Source of the DNA: Rubripirellula reticaptiva
Lineage (GTDB): Bacteria; Planctomycetota; Planctomycetia; Pirellulales; Pirellulaceae
Assembly (NCBI RefSeq): GCF_007860175.1
Contig: NZ_SJPX01000004.1
Span: forward strand, 744,001-808,000
DNA length: 64,000 nucleotides
Direction of reading: 5' to 3'
A program made the position numbers and the translations under genes. How positions within the stretch are numbered: position 1 is the first letter of the stretch; the number at the start of each line of letters is the position of its first letter. The notes below the pieces were generated by a model. That model saw only the letters and a list, made by a program, of their open reading frames with translations, ran no database searches and was not told where the DNA came from. Below, in pieces: positions 26,467-35,407 of this stretch.

Positions 26467-28641
26467 ATGGCCACGAAGAAATCAGCCGACATGAATTTGG
26501 TCGCCGTTACCGCTGCGATCGCCAGCGAGATTGGGGCAAACCCGAAACAGGTAGCCGCAGCGATCGAGTTGCTGCAGGACGGCAACACGATCCCGTTCAT
26601 CGCCCGCTATCGCAAAGAAGTGACCGGCGGTCTGGACGAGATCGCGTTGCGAGCGATCGAGGACTTGTTGGAAAAAGCAACGGCGCTAGCGGCACGCAAG
26701 GCAACCGTGCTGAACACGATTGACGGTCTAGGATTGTTGACCGCGGCGCTGTCCAAACAAATTGAATCCTGCGAAGACCTAACGACACTCGAGGCTATCT
26801 ATCTGCCGTTCAAACCCAAACGTCGTACGCGCGCCACGATTGCAAAAGAACGCGGCCTGCAACCGCTAGCCGATCTGTTGCTTAGCCAAAAGAAAATCGG
26901 CCAATCGAAAAACGATGTGCTTGCCAAGTTCATCGACGCGGCCAAGGAAGTTCCGGATGCCGAGGCTGCGTTGCAAGGTGCGATGGACATCGTTGCCGAA
27001 GCTTGGTCCGAAGATGTTGAAATCAAGACTTGGATGAACGACCAGGCAAGCAGGCATGGGCGAATCACGTCGCAAGTCAAACGTGGCAAAAAAGACGCTG
27101 CGGCCGAGAAGTTTGAACTGTACACCGATCATCAAGAGTCGGCGTCACGGATTCCCTCGCACCGCTTGCTGGCGATGCTGCGTGGCGAAGCCGAAGGCAT
27201 GTTGAAAGTCGGCGTTGCCTTGGACGATGACGATATGCTGCGCCGAGTCAAGCCAAAGCTGATTCACAACCGTGACTTTGAATTCCACGACGCGCTGGTG
27301 AAAGCGGCTGAAGACTGTTACACGCGTTTGCTGTTGCCGGCGACGGGAAACACAGTGCTGCAGTCGCTGAAAGAAAAGGCCGACGAGGAAGCGATCAACG
27401 TGTTCGGCAAGAACCTACGAGAACTATTGATGGCCGCGCCCGCGGGGCCCCGTGTCACGATCGGAATTGATCCTGGATTTCGCACCGGTTGCAAGGTCGC
27501 AGTAATCGATGCGACGGGCAAGTACTTGGCCAATCGCACGATCTATCCGACCGCGCCAAAGAACGACACCGAGGGCGCGTCGAAGACGCTGATGGAAATG
27601 ATCCAGAAGCATGGCGTGGAATTGATCGCCATCGGCAACGGTACTGCGTCGCGAGAAACTGATGCTTTTGTGGGTGAGGTGATTAAGAAAAACAAGTTGC
27701 CAATCACCAAGGTCATGGTCAGCGAAGCTGGCGCGTCGATCTATTCGGCGAGCGAACTTGCTGGCAAAGAGTTTCCCGATTTGGACATCACGGTACGAGG
27801 CGCGATTAGCATCGCCCGTCGGCTGCAAGATCCATTGGCGGAACTGGTCAAGTCGGATCCGAAATCGATCGGTGTGGGGCAATACCAACACGATGTCAAC
27901 CAAACGAAGTTGCGAAAGTGTTTGGATCGGACCGTCGAATCGTGTGTGAACCAGGTTGGCGTTGATTTGAACATGGCCAGCGTCCCATTGTTGTCGCATG
28001 TCGCCGGGATTGGTCCCAAGCTTGCCGAGAACATTGTCGAGTACCGTGACGCCAACGGTCGGTTCCGCAATCGCAGCGAATTGACCAAGGTCGCCAAGCT
28101 GGGCAAAAAAGCGTTTGAGCAAGCGGCTGGATTTCTGCGGATTCGAGGCGGCGACCAGCCACTGGATGAATCGGCGGTTCACCCCGAGTGTTATTCGGTC
28201 GTATCGACGATGGCTAAAAAACTGGGCGCCGATGCAAAATCGCTGGTTGGGAACGCGACGCTTAGTCAAAAGATTCGTCCCGAAGATTTTGTCAACGATC
28301 GTTTCGGTGTCCCGACCATCACGGACATCATCAGTGAACTTGCCAAGCCAGGTCGCGATCCGCGCAGCGAGTTCCGTGCGGTCAAGTTTGACGACAAGGT
28401 CAACGACATGAAGGATCTAAAGAACGGGATGATCTTGGAAGGTGTGATCACCAACGTGACTCACTTTGGCGCCTTCGTCGATTTAGGCGTTCATCAAGAT
28501 GGTCTGATTCATATTTCACAACTCGCTGACAAGTACGTCAGTGACCCCAGCGACGTGGTTGCGGTCGGCGACGTGGTGAAGGTGAAGGTCATGGAGGTGG
28601 ACATGGCTCGCAAACGAATTGCAGTGACTCGCAAGTTCTAG
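26467..28641 (+). CDS. tex: Tex family RNA-binding transcription accessory protein (YhgF-like)
   Basis: 724 residues with the usual architecture: N-terminal helical region (IPFIARYRKEVTGGLDE near 45), YqgF-like RNase H fold (IGIDPGFRTGCKVAVID near 330), helix-hairpin-helix pair (LLSHVAGIGPKLAENIVEYRD and ELTKVAKLGKKAFEQAAGFL) and the C-terminal S1 domain (LEGVITNVTHFGAFVDLGV near 655). Binds nucleic acid and acts in transcription or RNA turnover. Last gene of the DUF188-peptidase-tex operon. Confidence 0.96.
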   Translation: MATKKSADMNLVAVTAAIASEIGANPKQVAAAIELLQDGNTIPFIARYRKEVTGGLDEIALRAIEDLLEKATALAARKATVLNTIDGLGLLTAALSKQIESCEDLTTLEAIYLPFKPKRRTRATIAKERGLQPLADLLLSQKKIGQSKNDVLAKFIDAAKEVPDAEAALQGAMDIVAEAWSEDVEIKTWMNDQASRHGRITSQVKRGKKDAAAEKFELYTDHQESASRIPSHRLLAMLRGEAEGMLKVGVALDDDDMLRRVKPKLIHNRDFEFHDALVKAAEDCYTRLLLPATGNTVLQSLKEKADEEAINVFGKNLRELLMAAPAGPRVTIGIDPGFRTGCKVAVIDATGKYLANRTIYPTAPKNDTEGASKTLMEMIQKHGVELIAIGNGTASRETDAFVGEVIKKNKLPITKVMVSEAGASIYSASELAGKEFPDLDITVRGAISIARRLQDPLAELVKSDPKSIGVGQYQHDVNQTKLRKCLDRTVESCVNQVGVDLNMASVPLLSHVAGIGPKLAENIVEYRDANGRFRNRSELTKVAKLGKKAFEQAAGFLRIRGGDQPLDESAVHPECYSVVSTMAKKLGADAKSLVGNATLSQKIRPEDFVNDRFGVPTITDIISELAKPGRDPRSEFRAVKFDDKVNDMKDLKNGMILEGVITNVTHFGAFVDLGVHQDGLIHISQLADKYVSDPSDVVAVGDVVKVKVMEVDMARKRIAVTRKF

Positions 28642-29012
28642 TCGAGTCAAACAATTAACGAATCTGATTCATCGCCTGGTGGTGATGCCGATTGTGCGGA
28701 TTGTCCGTGCGGTTTGCTACACGACGCAGGCGATTTCTTTTCACTCTTTCGAGGTTTTTATGGATCCTCGATTCGGGGTTGCCGAGCGCTCCTGGGCTGA
28801 CGCCGGCTGCAGAAAAAATCGAACCAACGGTACAATCGCTACCACCGAAGGGGGAATGATTCGATTTTCAGTGGTGAACGGCTGTTTCGCGGTTTCGGTG
28901 GTCTAGGATCTTGATGACGTGTGGGTAGACCTTGCGGAGAGTGCAGTTTTTGCAGTCTTCGATACATTGCCTTGCCCCGTAATTTATCAACACTGCCTAC
29001 GGGAAATTGACT
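28642..29012. other. 371-nt region before the YTV repeat gene
   Basis: No gene supported. A perfect 9-bp inverted repeat ACCACCGAA (28841-28849)/TTCGGTGGT (28894-28902) encloses 44 nt; it is either a transcript-end structure of tex or an operator for the next gene. GGGAA at 29001-29005 is the ribosome binding site of the GTG start at 29013. Confidence 0.45.
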
Positions 29013-31358
29013 GTGAATCGGATCGTTAAGTTTGTATGGACGTCGGCGATGGTGCTGACGACGGCTGGTGTGTCATACGCCGGTGACTGCGGCTGTTCGT
29101 CTTGCCTCGGTGGTAGCGGAGCCTGTAGCGGTGGCATCGGAATGTCATCCGATAGTGGAATGATCATCGACGGTTCATCGATGGGTGGTTCGTCAGTGGT
29201 GTCGGGCGATGCCTGTGCACCGACGGTTAGCTATGAACCTCGAACCGTGACACGTTCACAGTACGTGACGGAAACACGCGAAGTGCCGTACACCACGCAC
29301 CAACGCGAAACTCGCACTCGCATGCGAACGGTTACTAAACGAGTCGCCCGCGTTGAAACTCGCCAACAAACTTACACCGTCAATGTTCCTACGACTCAGA
29401 CTCGTACCGAGAACTACGACGTTCAGATTTCGGTCCCGTACACCGAAGAAGTGCCCTACACGGTTCAAGTCCCCGTGACGACTCAGGTCGCTCAGCCCTA
29501 TCAAGTCTCGGTGCCTTACACCGAACAAGTCGCTCAGACGTACACCGTTCAAGTACCTCGCACCGAACAAGTCGAACAGAGTTACGCCGTTAGCGTTCCT
29601 TATACTGAAACGCAAACGCAAGACTACACCGTCAGCGTTCCGTACACTGAACAAGTCGAACAGGCCTACACCGTTCAGATTCCGGTTCGACGGACTCGCG
29701 AAGAAACGTACACCGTTGCGGTTCCTTACACCGATCAAATCGAGCAGTCGTACACGGTTCAGGTTCCGGTAACTTCAAGCCGAACCGAAACGTATCAAGT
29801 TTCCGTTCCCTACACCGAAACTTTGACGCAAACCTACAGCGTTCAAGTTCCCTACACTGAAACAGCGACGCAAGTCTACGACGTTCAAGTTCCTTACACC
29901 GAAACGATCGAGCAACCTTACACCGTAACGGTTCCTTTCACCGAACAAGTCTCGCAAAACTATAGCGTGCAAGTTCCTTACACCGAGCATGTGGCCCAGA
30001 ACTACCAAGTTCAAGTTCCTGAGACGCAAACTCACACTGCTTACCGAACGATCAAGCATTGCGTTCCTGTAACGACGATGAAGACCGTCACGCGTGACAT
30101 GGGCAGCTATCAATGTGTTGCGACGGTAGTCGCTGCAACGCCCGTCGCACCCGTCAAGTCGTGCTTGTCGCGCGGGCGTGGTTTGATCGGTGGATTGCTG
30201 AGCGGACTGGGGTGTGGGTGCAGCAATTGCTGTGCTGATCCTTGTGCTGACCCATGTGCCGATCCTTGTGCAAGCGGTGTCGTTGGCGATGCCTGTTGTC
30301 CGACGATCGTTTATCGCAAAGTCTACGTTCCAAACCTGGTTTGCGAACAAGTTCCAGTGACGACCTACCAAACGCAAACGTCGCAAGAGCCTTACACCTA
30401 CACGACGACTAGCTACACCTGCGAAACTCGTACTCGTATGGTTCCTGTGACTCGCTGTCGTACCGAAATCCGTACTCGCACGATCAACGTGACGAAGTAC
30501 AACACGGAAACTCGCAGTCGTTCGATTCCGGTCACTCGCTGCCGAACCGAACAACGCACTCGCCAGTACAACGTGACCAAGTACCGCACCGAAACTCGCA
30601 GTCGCGAAGTTCCAGTGACACGGACTCGTTTGGAAACTCGTACTCGCGAAGTTCCTGTAGTGACGATGAACACCGAAACCCGCAGTCGCATGGTTCCGGT
30701 CGCACGTACTCGTACCGAAACGCGTACTCGTACGATCCCTTACACCGAGTTCACCACCGAAAGCCGAACTCGCATGGTTCCGGTTCAACGCTTTCGTCAA
30801 GAAACACGGACTCGTCAGTATCAAGTCACCAAGTGCCGCACCGAGACTCGCTCGCGTATGGTTCCCGTGACGACAATGTCGACCGAGACACGTACTCGTA
30901 TGGTTCCCGTTACTCGTTCTCGTTTGGAAACCCGCACTCGCATGGTTCCGCATACGACGATGACGACCGAAACGCGTACTCGTACCGTTAATCGCACTCG
31001 TACCGAAACTCAAACTCGAAGTCGCCAAGTCAACTTCACGGTTTGTGTTCCTGAGCAACGCGTCCGCAACTACAACGTCACCGTCTATGACAACGTGACC
31101 GAGCAGATTCCGGAAACATACACCGTTTGCGTGCCGGTTCAAGCAAGTCGCACCGTCCAAGTTCGCGTTTGCCGACCCGTGACCGAAACGATTCAAGTTC
31201 CGGTTTACAGCTACGGCAGTTCGATGATGTCGTCCGGCCCTGCCATCGAAAGCGAAAGCTTTGGCGGTTCGGGGTTTGGCGAATCGATCATCAGCGAAGG
31301 CAGCCACAGCCACGGTGCTGTGATGGAAACGGGGGCTGGTTGCACCAACTGCAACTAG
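29013..31358 (+). CDS. secreted Cys-rich YTV-repeat protein (planctomycete cell-wall type)
   Basis: 781 residues. A signal peptide (to about residue 23, SYA-G) is followed by a Cys/Gly/Ser-rich head (DCGCSSCLGG). Residues about 80-345 are roughly seventeen copies of a 14-residue unit VPYTEQVxQxYTVQ. A Cys-rich hinge (CADPCADPCADPC) sits near 410. Residues about 465-690 are about sixteen copies of a basic unit TETRTRMVPVTRxR, then a Cys-containing end. This matches the YTV domain described from Rhodopirellula baltica, found in proteins thought to form the cell wall. Alternation of hydrophobic and polar residues suggests stacked beta strands (inference). GTG at 29013 is favoured by the ribosome binding site over TTG at 29007. 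Confidence 0.9.
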   Translation: MNRIVKFVWTSAMVLTTAGVSYAGDCGCSSCLGGSGACSGGIGMSSDSGMIIDGSSMGGSSVVSGDACAPTVSYEPRTVTRSQYVTETREVPYTTHQRETRTRMRTVTKRVARVETRQQTYTVNVPTTQTRTENYDVQISVPYTEEVPYTVQVPVTTQVAQPYQVSVPYTEQVAQTYTVQVPRTEQVEQSYAVSVPYTETQTQDYTVSVPYTEQVEQAYTVQIPVRRTREETYTVAVPYTDQIEQSYTVQVPVTSSRTETYQVSVPYTETLTQTYSVQVPYTETATQVYDVQVPYTETIEQPYTVTVPFTEQVSQNYSVQVPYTEHVAQNYQVQVPETQTHTAYRTIKHCVPVTTMKTVTRDMGSYQCVATVVAATPVAPVKSCLSRGRGLIGGLLSGLGCGCSNCCADPCADPCADPCASGVVGDACCPTIVYRKVYVPNLVCEQVPVTTYQTQTSQEPYTYTTTSYTCETRTRMVPVTRCRTEIRTRTINVTKYNTETRSRSIPVTRCRTEQRTRQYNVTKYRTETRSREVPVTRTRLETRTREVPVVTMNTETRSRMVPVARTRTETRTRTIPYTEFTTESRTRMVPVQRFRQETRTRQYQVTKCRTETRSRMVPVTTMSTETRTRMVPVTRSRLETRTRMVPHTTMTTETRTRTVNRTRTETQTRSRQVNFTVCVPEQRVRNYNVTVYDNVTEQIPETYTVCVPVQASRTVQVRVCRPVTETIQVPVYSYGSSMMSSGPAIESESFGGSGFGESIISEGSHSHGAVMETGAGCTNCN

Positions 31359-31408
31359 TTTCCCAGTAAAGCTCAATTCTCCGCGTCTTGTTGACGTTGG
31401 AAAAAACG

Positions 31409-31441
31409 AAAGCCTCGGCGTCGCAAGATGCCGAGGCTTTT
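31409..31441. terminator. bidirectional Rho-independent terminator
   Basis: AAAGCCTCGGC (31409-31419) pairs perfectly with GCCGAGGCTTT (31430-31440), loop of 10 nt. A-rich sequence before and T residues after let it work for the repeat gene on the plus strand and the convergent ferredoxin gene on the minus strand. Confidence 0.9.
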
Positions 31442-31458
31442 CCGTCGGATAGTACAGC

Positions 31459-31704
31459 TTACTTCTTACGATACGCTTCGCGGTCCTTCGCGTAGGTAGC
31501 CGCATCCGGTATCTCGACGGTATCCGGATTGGCTTCTTCCATCAATCGTTTCAGCAGCGGTCGGCACCACCCACAGCCCGTGCCAGCGCCGTAGCAATCC
31601 GACAGTTGGCTGGCCACGGTCGGTCGGTTGACGCGAATGTACTGAATCACTTTGCGCCGCGAGACGTGAAAGCAGAGGCACAATTCTTGGTCTTCACTGT
31701 TCAT
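31459..31704 (-). CDS. BFD-like [2Fe-2S]-binding protein
   Basis: 81-residue protein with the four-Cys pattern of the bacterioferritin-associated ferredoxin family: LCLCFHVSRR near residue 8 and GAGTGCGWCRPLL near 42. The family also occurs as a domain of nitrite reductases and copper transfer proteins. ATG at 31704 overlaps the stop of the upstream M20 peptidase gene (ATGA), so it is translated with it. A 14-residue upstream extension of the frame lacks support. A partner bacterioferritin is not in the window. Confidence 0.85.
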   Translation of the reverse strand: MNSEDQELCLCFHVSRRKVIQYIRVNRPTVASQLSDCYGAGTGCGWCRPLLKRLMEEANPDTVEIPDAATYAKDREAYRKK

Positions 31705-32960
31705 CCGCTTGCGCCGTCGGTGATCAGCCACGTTGCGATGCGGCACGCGTCTAAATAGTCGGCAATCATCAACCGTTCGTCAGCCGTGTGGATGTTGCTT
31801 TGTCCGCATCCCAAGGTGACCGCTTCGATGCCGTGCAGGAATAACCAGTTTGCGTCGAGTCCACCGTTGGAAACTTCTGTGAACGGCGTGCGGCCAAAGT
31901 GCCGCACGGCAACCATGGCGGCTTCGATCGAAGGATGATCGTCGGCGAGTTTGAATGAGTCGTAGTCAACGTTGGAATCGAATTCGACACTGCCGGGACG
32001 TCCATCATCCGTCGTGACGGCGGCGGCGGCCCGTTCGAATGCTTCACGGATTTCACGAACGATTCGAGTTCGCATTTCGGAATCGTGGCTTCGTGCTTCG
32101 GCTCGCAAGGTGACTTCGGGGGTGATCACGTTGGTGGCTTCGCCGCCTTGAATCAGGCCAACGTTTGCCGTGCCGACGCCGCAATCTTGAACGACTTTGC
32201 CCAGCCAGCCGCGCGCGTCCAGGTCGGCGATCGCTCTGGCAGCCATCACGATCGTGCTAGCACCCTTTTCAGGTGCTACTCCGGCGTGCGATGGAATGCC
32301 AGTCAGCTTGATGGACATCCGCTCGCCGCCGATCGCGCCGATGGTCAGTTTCTCAACCGAGCCGCCATCGAAATTGAAGGCGCGGTCGACTTTGCCGATG
32401 ATGGCCTTGTCGATGTTCTTGGCGCCGTGCAGACCAATTTCTTCTTGAATCAAGAAACTGATCACCGCGGGCGGGAAGTTTTCGTCGCCACGCGCCATTC
32501 GCTCGATGATCGCGGTCATGATCGCACTACAACCGGCACGGTCGTCGGCTCCCAGGCCAGTCGCGACGCTGCTGCGGACCTCGTCTCCATCGATCACCGG
32601 TTGGCTGCCAACGCAGATGGGAACGGTATCCATGTGAGCGGAAAGCAGCGTTCGGGTGCCGTCCCCGTTGCCGGGAAGCGTCACAATCAGATTGCCACAG
32701 TCACCGGGTAGTTTGGTTCGCGTGTTGGCGTCGTCGAACTGGATTTGCGACGCATCGACGCCAGCATCCTGCAACCGTTTGACGATTGCAGCAGCAACGG
32801 CCCCCTCTTGGCCGCTTTTGCCGGGGATCTGGGTGATGGCCATAAATCGATCCAGAGCGGCCTGGGCGTCGATTTCGTTGGGTTTCGCAGCTTCGTTCTT
32901 TGGGTTGGGCACGTTACACTCGGTGAGAACAGGTGATGTGACAATTGCTTGCTCAATCAT
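31701..32960 (-). CDS. M20 family metallopeptidase (peptidase T-like)
   Basis: Zinc aminopeptidase/carboxypeptidase fold. LLSAHMDTVPICVG near residue 82 (first zinc His and Asp), GLGADDRAGCSAIM near 125 (bridging Asp), FLIQEEIGLHGAK near 157 (catalytic Glu pair) and the lid domain around GIPSHAGVAPEKGA; GCGQSNIHTADE near 390 carries the last zinc His. Close to peptidase T (tripeptidase) and related PepT-like enzymes. ATG at 32960 chosen; GTG one codon earlier is possible. Shares a 40-nt divergent upstream region with rlmN. Confidence 0.9.
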   Translation of the reverse strand: MIEQAIVTSPVLTECNVPNPKNEAAKPNEIDAQAALDRFMAITQIPGKSGQEGAVAAAIVKRLQDAGVDASQIQFDDANTRTKLPGDCGNLIVTLPGNGDGTRTLLSAHMDTVPICVGSQPVIDGDEVRSSVATGLGADDRAGCSAIMTAIIERMARGDENFPPAVISFLIQEEIGLHGAKNIDKAIIGKVDRAFNFDGGSVEKLTIGAIGGERMSIKLTGIPSHAGVAPEKGASTIVMAARAIADLDARGWLGKVVQDCGVGTANVGLIQGGEATNVITPEVTLRAEARSHDSEMRTRIVREIREAFERAAAAVTTDDGRPGSVEFDSNVDYDSFKLADDHPSIEAAMVAVRHFGRTPFTEVSNGGLDANWLFLHGIEAVTLGCGQSNIHTADERLMIADYLDACRIATWLITDGASG

Positions 32961-33000
32961 CACCGTTTCCCGCCGCTATCTCAACACCGCCAAATTTCTC

Positions 33001-34131
33001 GTGAACCTGCCCGTCATCGATTCGAATGCTTCCGCTAAGCCTGTGGCCGCCCAGCCGGCCGATCCTCGGCGTCACTTGTTGGACGTTTCGCTTGACGAAT
33101 TGAAGGATTGGTTGGTCAGCAACGGCCAGCCCGGCTTTCGTGCCAAGCAGATTGTCCACTGGGTGTTTCAACGCCGCGTCAGCAATTTTTCGCAGATGAG
33201 CGACCTGCCCAAAGCGTTACGAGAGAAACTGGACGAGGCATTTCGCATTTGGGTGACCGGTGAAGCAGCTTTGGTGACGTCATCCGACGGGACCGACAAG
33301 TTGCTGGTTCGATTGCCCGATGGTGGCGAAGTCGAGTGCGTGTTGCTGCGAGACGGAGTCCGTCGCAGCATCTGTGTTAGCAGCCAGGTTGGTTGTGCGA
33401 TGGGCTGCGTGTTTTGTGCCAGCGGGCTCGATGGCGTCGATCGAAATTTGACGATGGGCGAGATTCTGGAACAGATGCTTCGTTTGCAGGCCCGACTCGA
33501 TGAAGGTGAACGGCTCAGCCATATCGTGATGATGGGCATGGGCGAACCGCTTGCCAACTTGAACAACGTGCTTGGCGCATTGGACGTTGCTCGCAGCAAA
33601 GATGGGTTGGCGATCAGCCCACGTCGAATCACGATCAGCACGGTCGGATTGCCGCCTGCGATCGATCGACTGGCTCGCGCCGAGGTGCCCTACAACTTGG
33701 CGGTCAGTTTGCATGCGCCAAACGATGAACTGCGTGACCAACTGGTGCCGGTCAACCGAAAGATTGGCGTGCAAGCGGTTTTGGATGCGGCCGATCGTTA
33801 CTTTGAATCCTGTGGCCGCCGCTTGACGTTCGAATACGTTTTGTTGGGTGGCCTGAATGACTCGGACGACGAGGCTCGGCAGCTGGCCTCGCTGTTGCGC
33901 AAGCGAACGGCGATGTTGAATGTGATTCCGTACAATCCGGTCGAAGGTCTACCGTACAAAACGCCAACCAAGAGAGCGATCGATAATTTCCGCTCGATCC
34001 TTGAAAACGGCGGCGTGAATGTTCAGTTCCGTCAACGCAAGGGTGGCGAAATTGATGCTGCGTGCGGGCAACTCCGTCGCAACCGAGACTCTATCAAGAC
34101 GCAAAACATAGGAACGCAACATGGCAGTTGA
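33001..34131 (+). CDS. rlmN: dual-specificity 23S rRNA/tRNA adenine-C2 methyltransferase RlmN
   Basis: Radical SAM methylase of A2503 in 23S rRNA and A37 in some tRNAs. The cluster motif is CAMGCVFCAS near residue 132; CVSSQVGC lies before it, and the methyl-carrying Cys lies near the end in DAACGQLRR. The N-terminal recognition domain includes QPGFRAKQIVHWVFQRRV. GTG at 33001 is preferred; the frame is open upstream into the divergent peptidase gene but that sequence is not family-like. Length 376, typical. The next gene overlaps by 11 nt. Confidence 0.94.
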   Translation: MNLPVIDSNASAKPVAAQPADPRRHLLDVSLDELKDWLVSNGQPGFRAKQIVHWVFQRRVSNFSQMSDLPKALREKLDEAFRIWVTGEAALVTSSDGTDKLLVRLPDGGEVECVLLRDGVRRSICVSSQVGCAMGCVFCASGLDGVDRNLTMGEILEQMLRLQARLDEGERLSHIVMMGMGEPLANLNNVLGALDVARSKDGLAISPRRITISTVGLPPAIDRLARAEVPYNLAVSLHAPNDELRDQLVPVNRKIGVQAVLDAADRYFESCGRRLTFEYVLLGGLNDSDDEARQLASLLRKRTAMLNVIPYNPVEGLPYKTPTKRAIDNFRSILENGGVNVQFRQRKGGEIDAACGQLRRNRDSIKTQNIGTQHGS

Positions 34132-34537
34132 AATCGACATCGAGTATGCGGGCAATCTTCGCTGTGACGCCGTTCACGGTCCTAGCGGAATGAAGCTGCA
34201 TACCGACGCGCCCACGGACAATGGCGGACTGGGTTCGTCGTTTTCACCAACCGATTTGGTCGCCACGGCGCTAGGCAGTTGTGTGATGACCATTCTAGGC
34301 TTGGTGGCTCAGCGCCACGAACTTGACCTGACGGGAACTCGTGTCCACGTCGAAAAGGAAATGGTCGCTGATCCGGTCCGCCGAATTGGTTCGCTGCGGA
34401 CGGTTGTGACCGTTCCGGCGGGTGTTTTGATTGACCAAGCGATGCGGACGCGTTTAGAAACCGCTGCTCGGAAGTGTCCCGTCCACCAAAGTCTGCACAC
34501 CGACATCGATGCACCCATCGATTTTGTTTACGCGTAG
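34121..34537 (+). CDS. OsmC-like peroxiredoxin family protein
   Basis: 138-residue OsmC/Ohr fold. Two conserved cysteines: ALGSCVMTILG near residue 52 and AARKCPVHQSLH near 118, the peroxidatic and resolving positions of organic hydroperoxide reductases; PTDLVATAL precedes the first one. Overlaps the end of rlmN by 11 nt and has its own ATG, so translational coupling is likely. Confidence 0.9.
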   Translation: MAVEIDIEYAGNLRCDAVHGPSGMKLHTDAPTDNGGLGSSFSPTDLVATALGSCVMTILGLVAQRHELDLTGTRVHVEKEMVADPVRRIGSLRTVVTVPAGVLIDQAMRTRLETAARKCPVHQSLHTDIDAPIDFVYA

Positions 34538-34587
34538 TTTCGGTCTTTGGGTTCGACTGCCACGAGAGGCGAGCGAGATCGCGATTC

Positions 34588-35361
34588 TTAGATTCTCTTC
34601 AGCACGAACACCGCGTCGGTAAGATCGTTGTCGAATTCGCGTTGTTCGTCGATTTCGTAGTCGAAGTCGTAGATGCCCTCGATCGCCAGCACGTCGGACA
34701 CCTTCGCGAGCAGTTTTTTTGCCTGGGTGGGCGTGTAAATGCGTAGCGGAAACTCGCTGCGGATCTTTTCGACTTTGCCGTTTCGTTTGACGGCTTTGAC
34801 GGACACTCGCAGCAGTTCTTGGCGTTTTTTGCGATCGAAATCCATCACTCGCAGTGTGACGCTGACGTTCGTCCCGCCATGACTGGCTCGCCAGCGCTCG
34901 GTGCATTCGGGGTCGGCATCCATCGGGATCAAGTGAAAACCCAAGATGTAGATCCCACCGACTCGCAGGTTGGCCGCGACGCTGCGCAGGTGTTTTTCGG
35001 CAGCGGCTTCGTCCAGTAAGTGACGAAAGGTGTTGAATGTGCAAAACGTTGCATCGAATGGCTCGTCGAAATTCATTTCCGTCATGTCGCCAAGCACGTA
35101 GGTGCCCGGCAACTTTCGACGCTTCATCCGGTCGCGCAGGTATTTCAGCATCGGTTTGCTGAGGTCCAGTCCGGTGACGTCATAGCCCTTGGCCGCCATC
35201 CCGACGACTAATCGGCCGCTGCCGCAGCCCGGTTCGAGCAGTCGTTTGACTTTACCGTCGGCAAACTTGTCGAATGCTTGTTCAAAGAACGCGACCTCGG
35301 CATCCGTTTCGTCGCGGAAGACCATGTCAAAGTACTGCGGGTGGTCGTACCAGGTTGCCAT
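34588..35361 (-). CDS. class I SAM-dependent methyltransferase
   Basis: 257 residues from ATG at 35361 (the frame is open to 35490 but loses pattern). The SAM site is LLEPGCGSGRLVVGMA near residue 40, then VTGLDLSKPMLKYLR (acidic loop), GDMTEMNFDEPFDATFC and GGIYILGFHLIP. The substrate cannot be told. The C-terminal half has no special motif beyond the fold (TPTQAKKLL, EREFD). It lies 46 nt behind the LRR membrane protein gene on the same strand. Confidence 0.88.
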   Translation of the reverse strand: MATWYDHPQYFDMVFRDETDAEVAFFEQAFDKFADGKVKRLLEPGCGSGRLVVGMAAKGYDVTGLDLSKPMLKYLRDRMKRRKLPGTYVLGDMTEMNFDEPFDATFCTFNTFRHLLDEAAAEKHLRSVAANLRVGGIYILGFHLIPMDADPECTERWRASHGGTNVSVTLRVMDFDRKKRQELLRVSVKAVKRNGKVEKIRSEFPLRIYTPTQAKKLLAKVSDVLAIEGIYDFDYEIDEQREFDNDLTDAVFVLKRI

Positions 35362-35407
35362 AGGGAAAGCAGGGATTCGAATTTTGAGGTTTAAGGAATC
35401 GGCAACA

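Noticed and set aside
28679-28906. 75-residue plus-strand frame before the YTV gene
   Set aside because: No ribosome binding site, unordered composition, and it covers an inverted repeat.
29400-31000. Possible CRISPR array from regularly spaced DNA repeats
   Set aside because: The periodicity of 42-45 nt comes from the 14-15 residue protein repeats in one open frame; the units vary and there are no unique spacers or cas genes.
29775-31505. 576-residue open frame antisense to the YTV repeat gene
   Set aside because: It mirrors the repeat codons of the sense gene (RNRN/TSTR-type composition), has no start context, and the sense protein has a signal peptide and known repeats.
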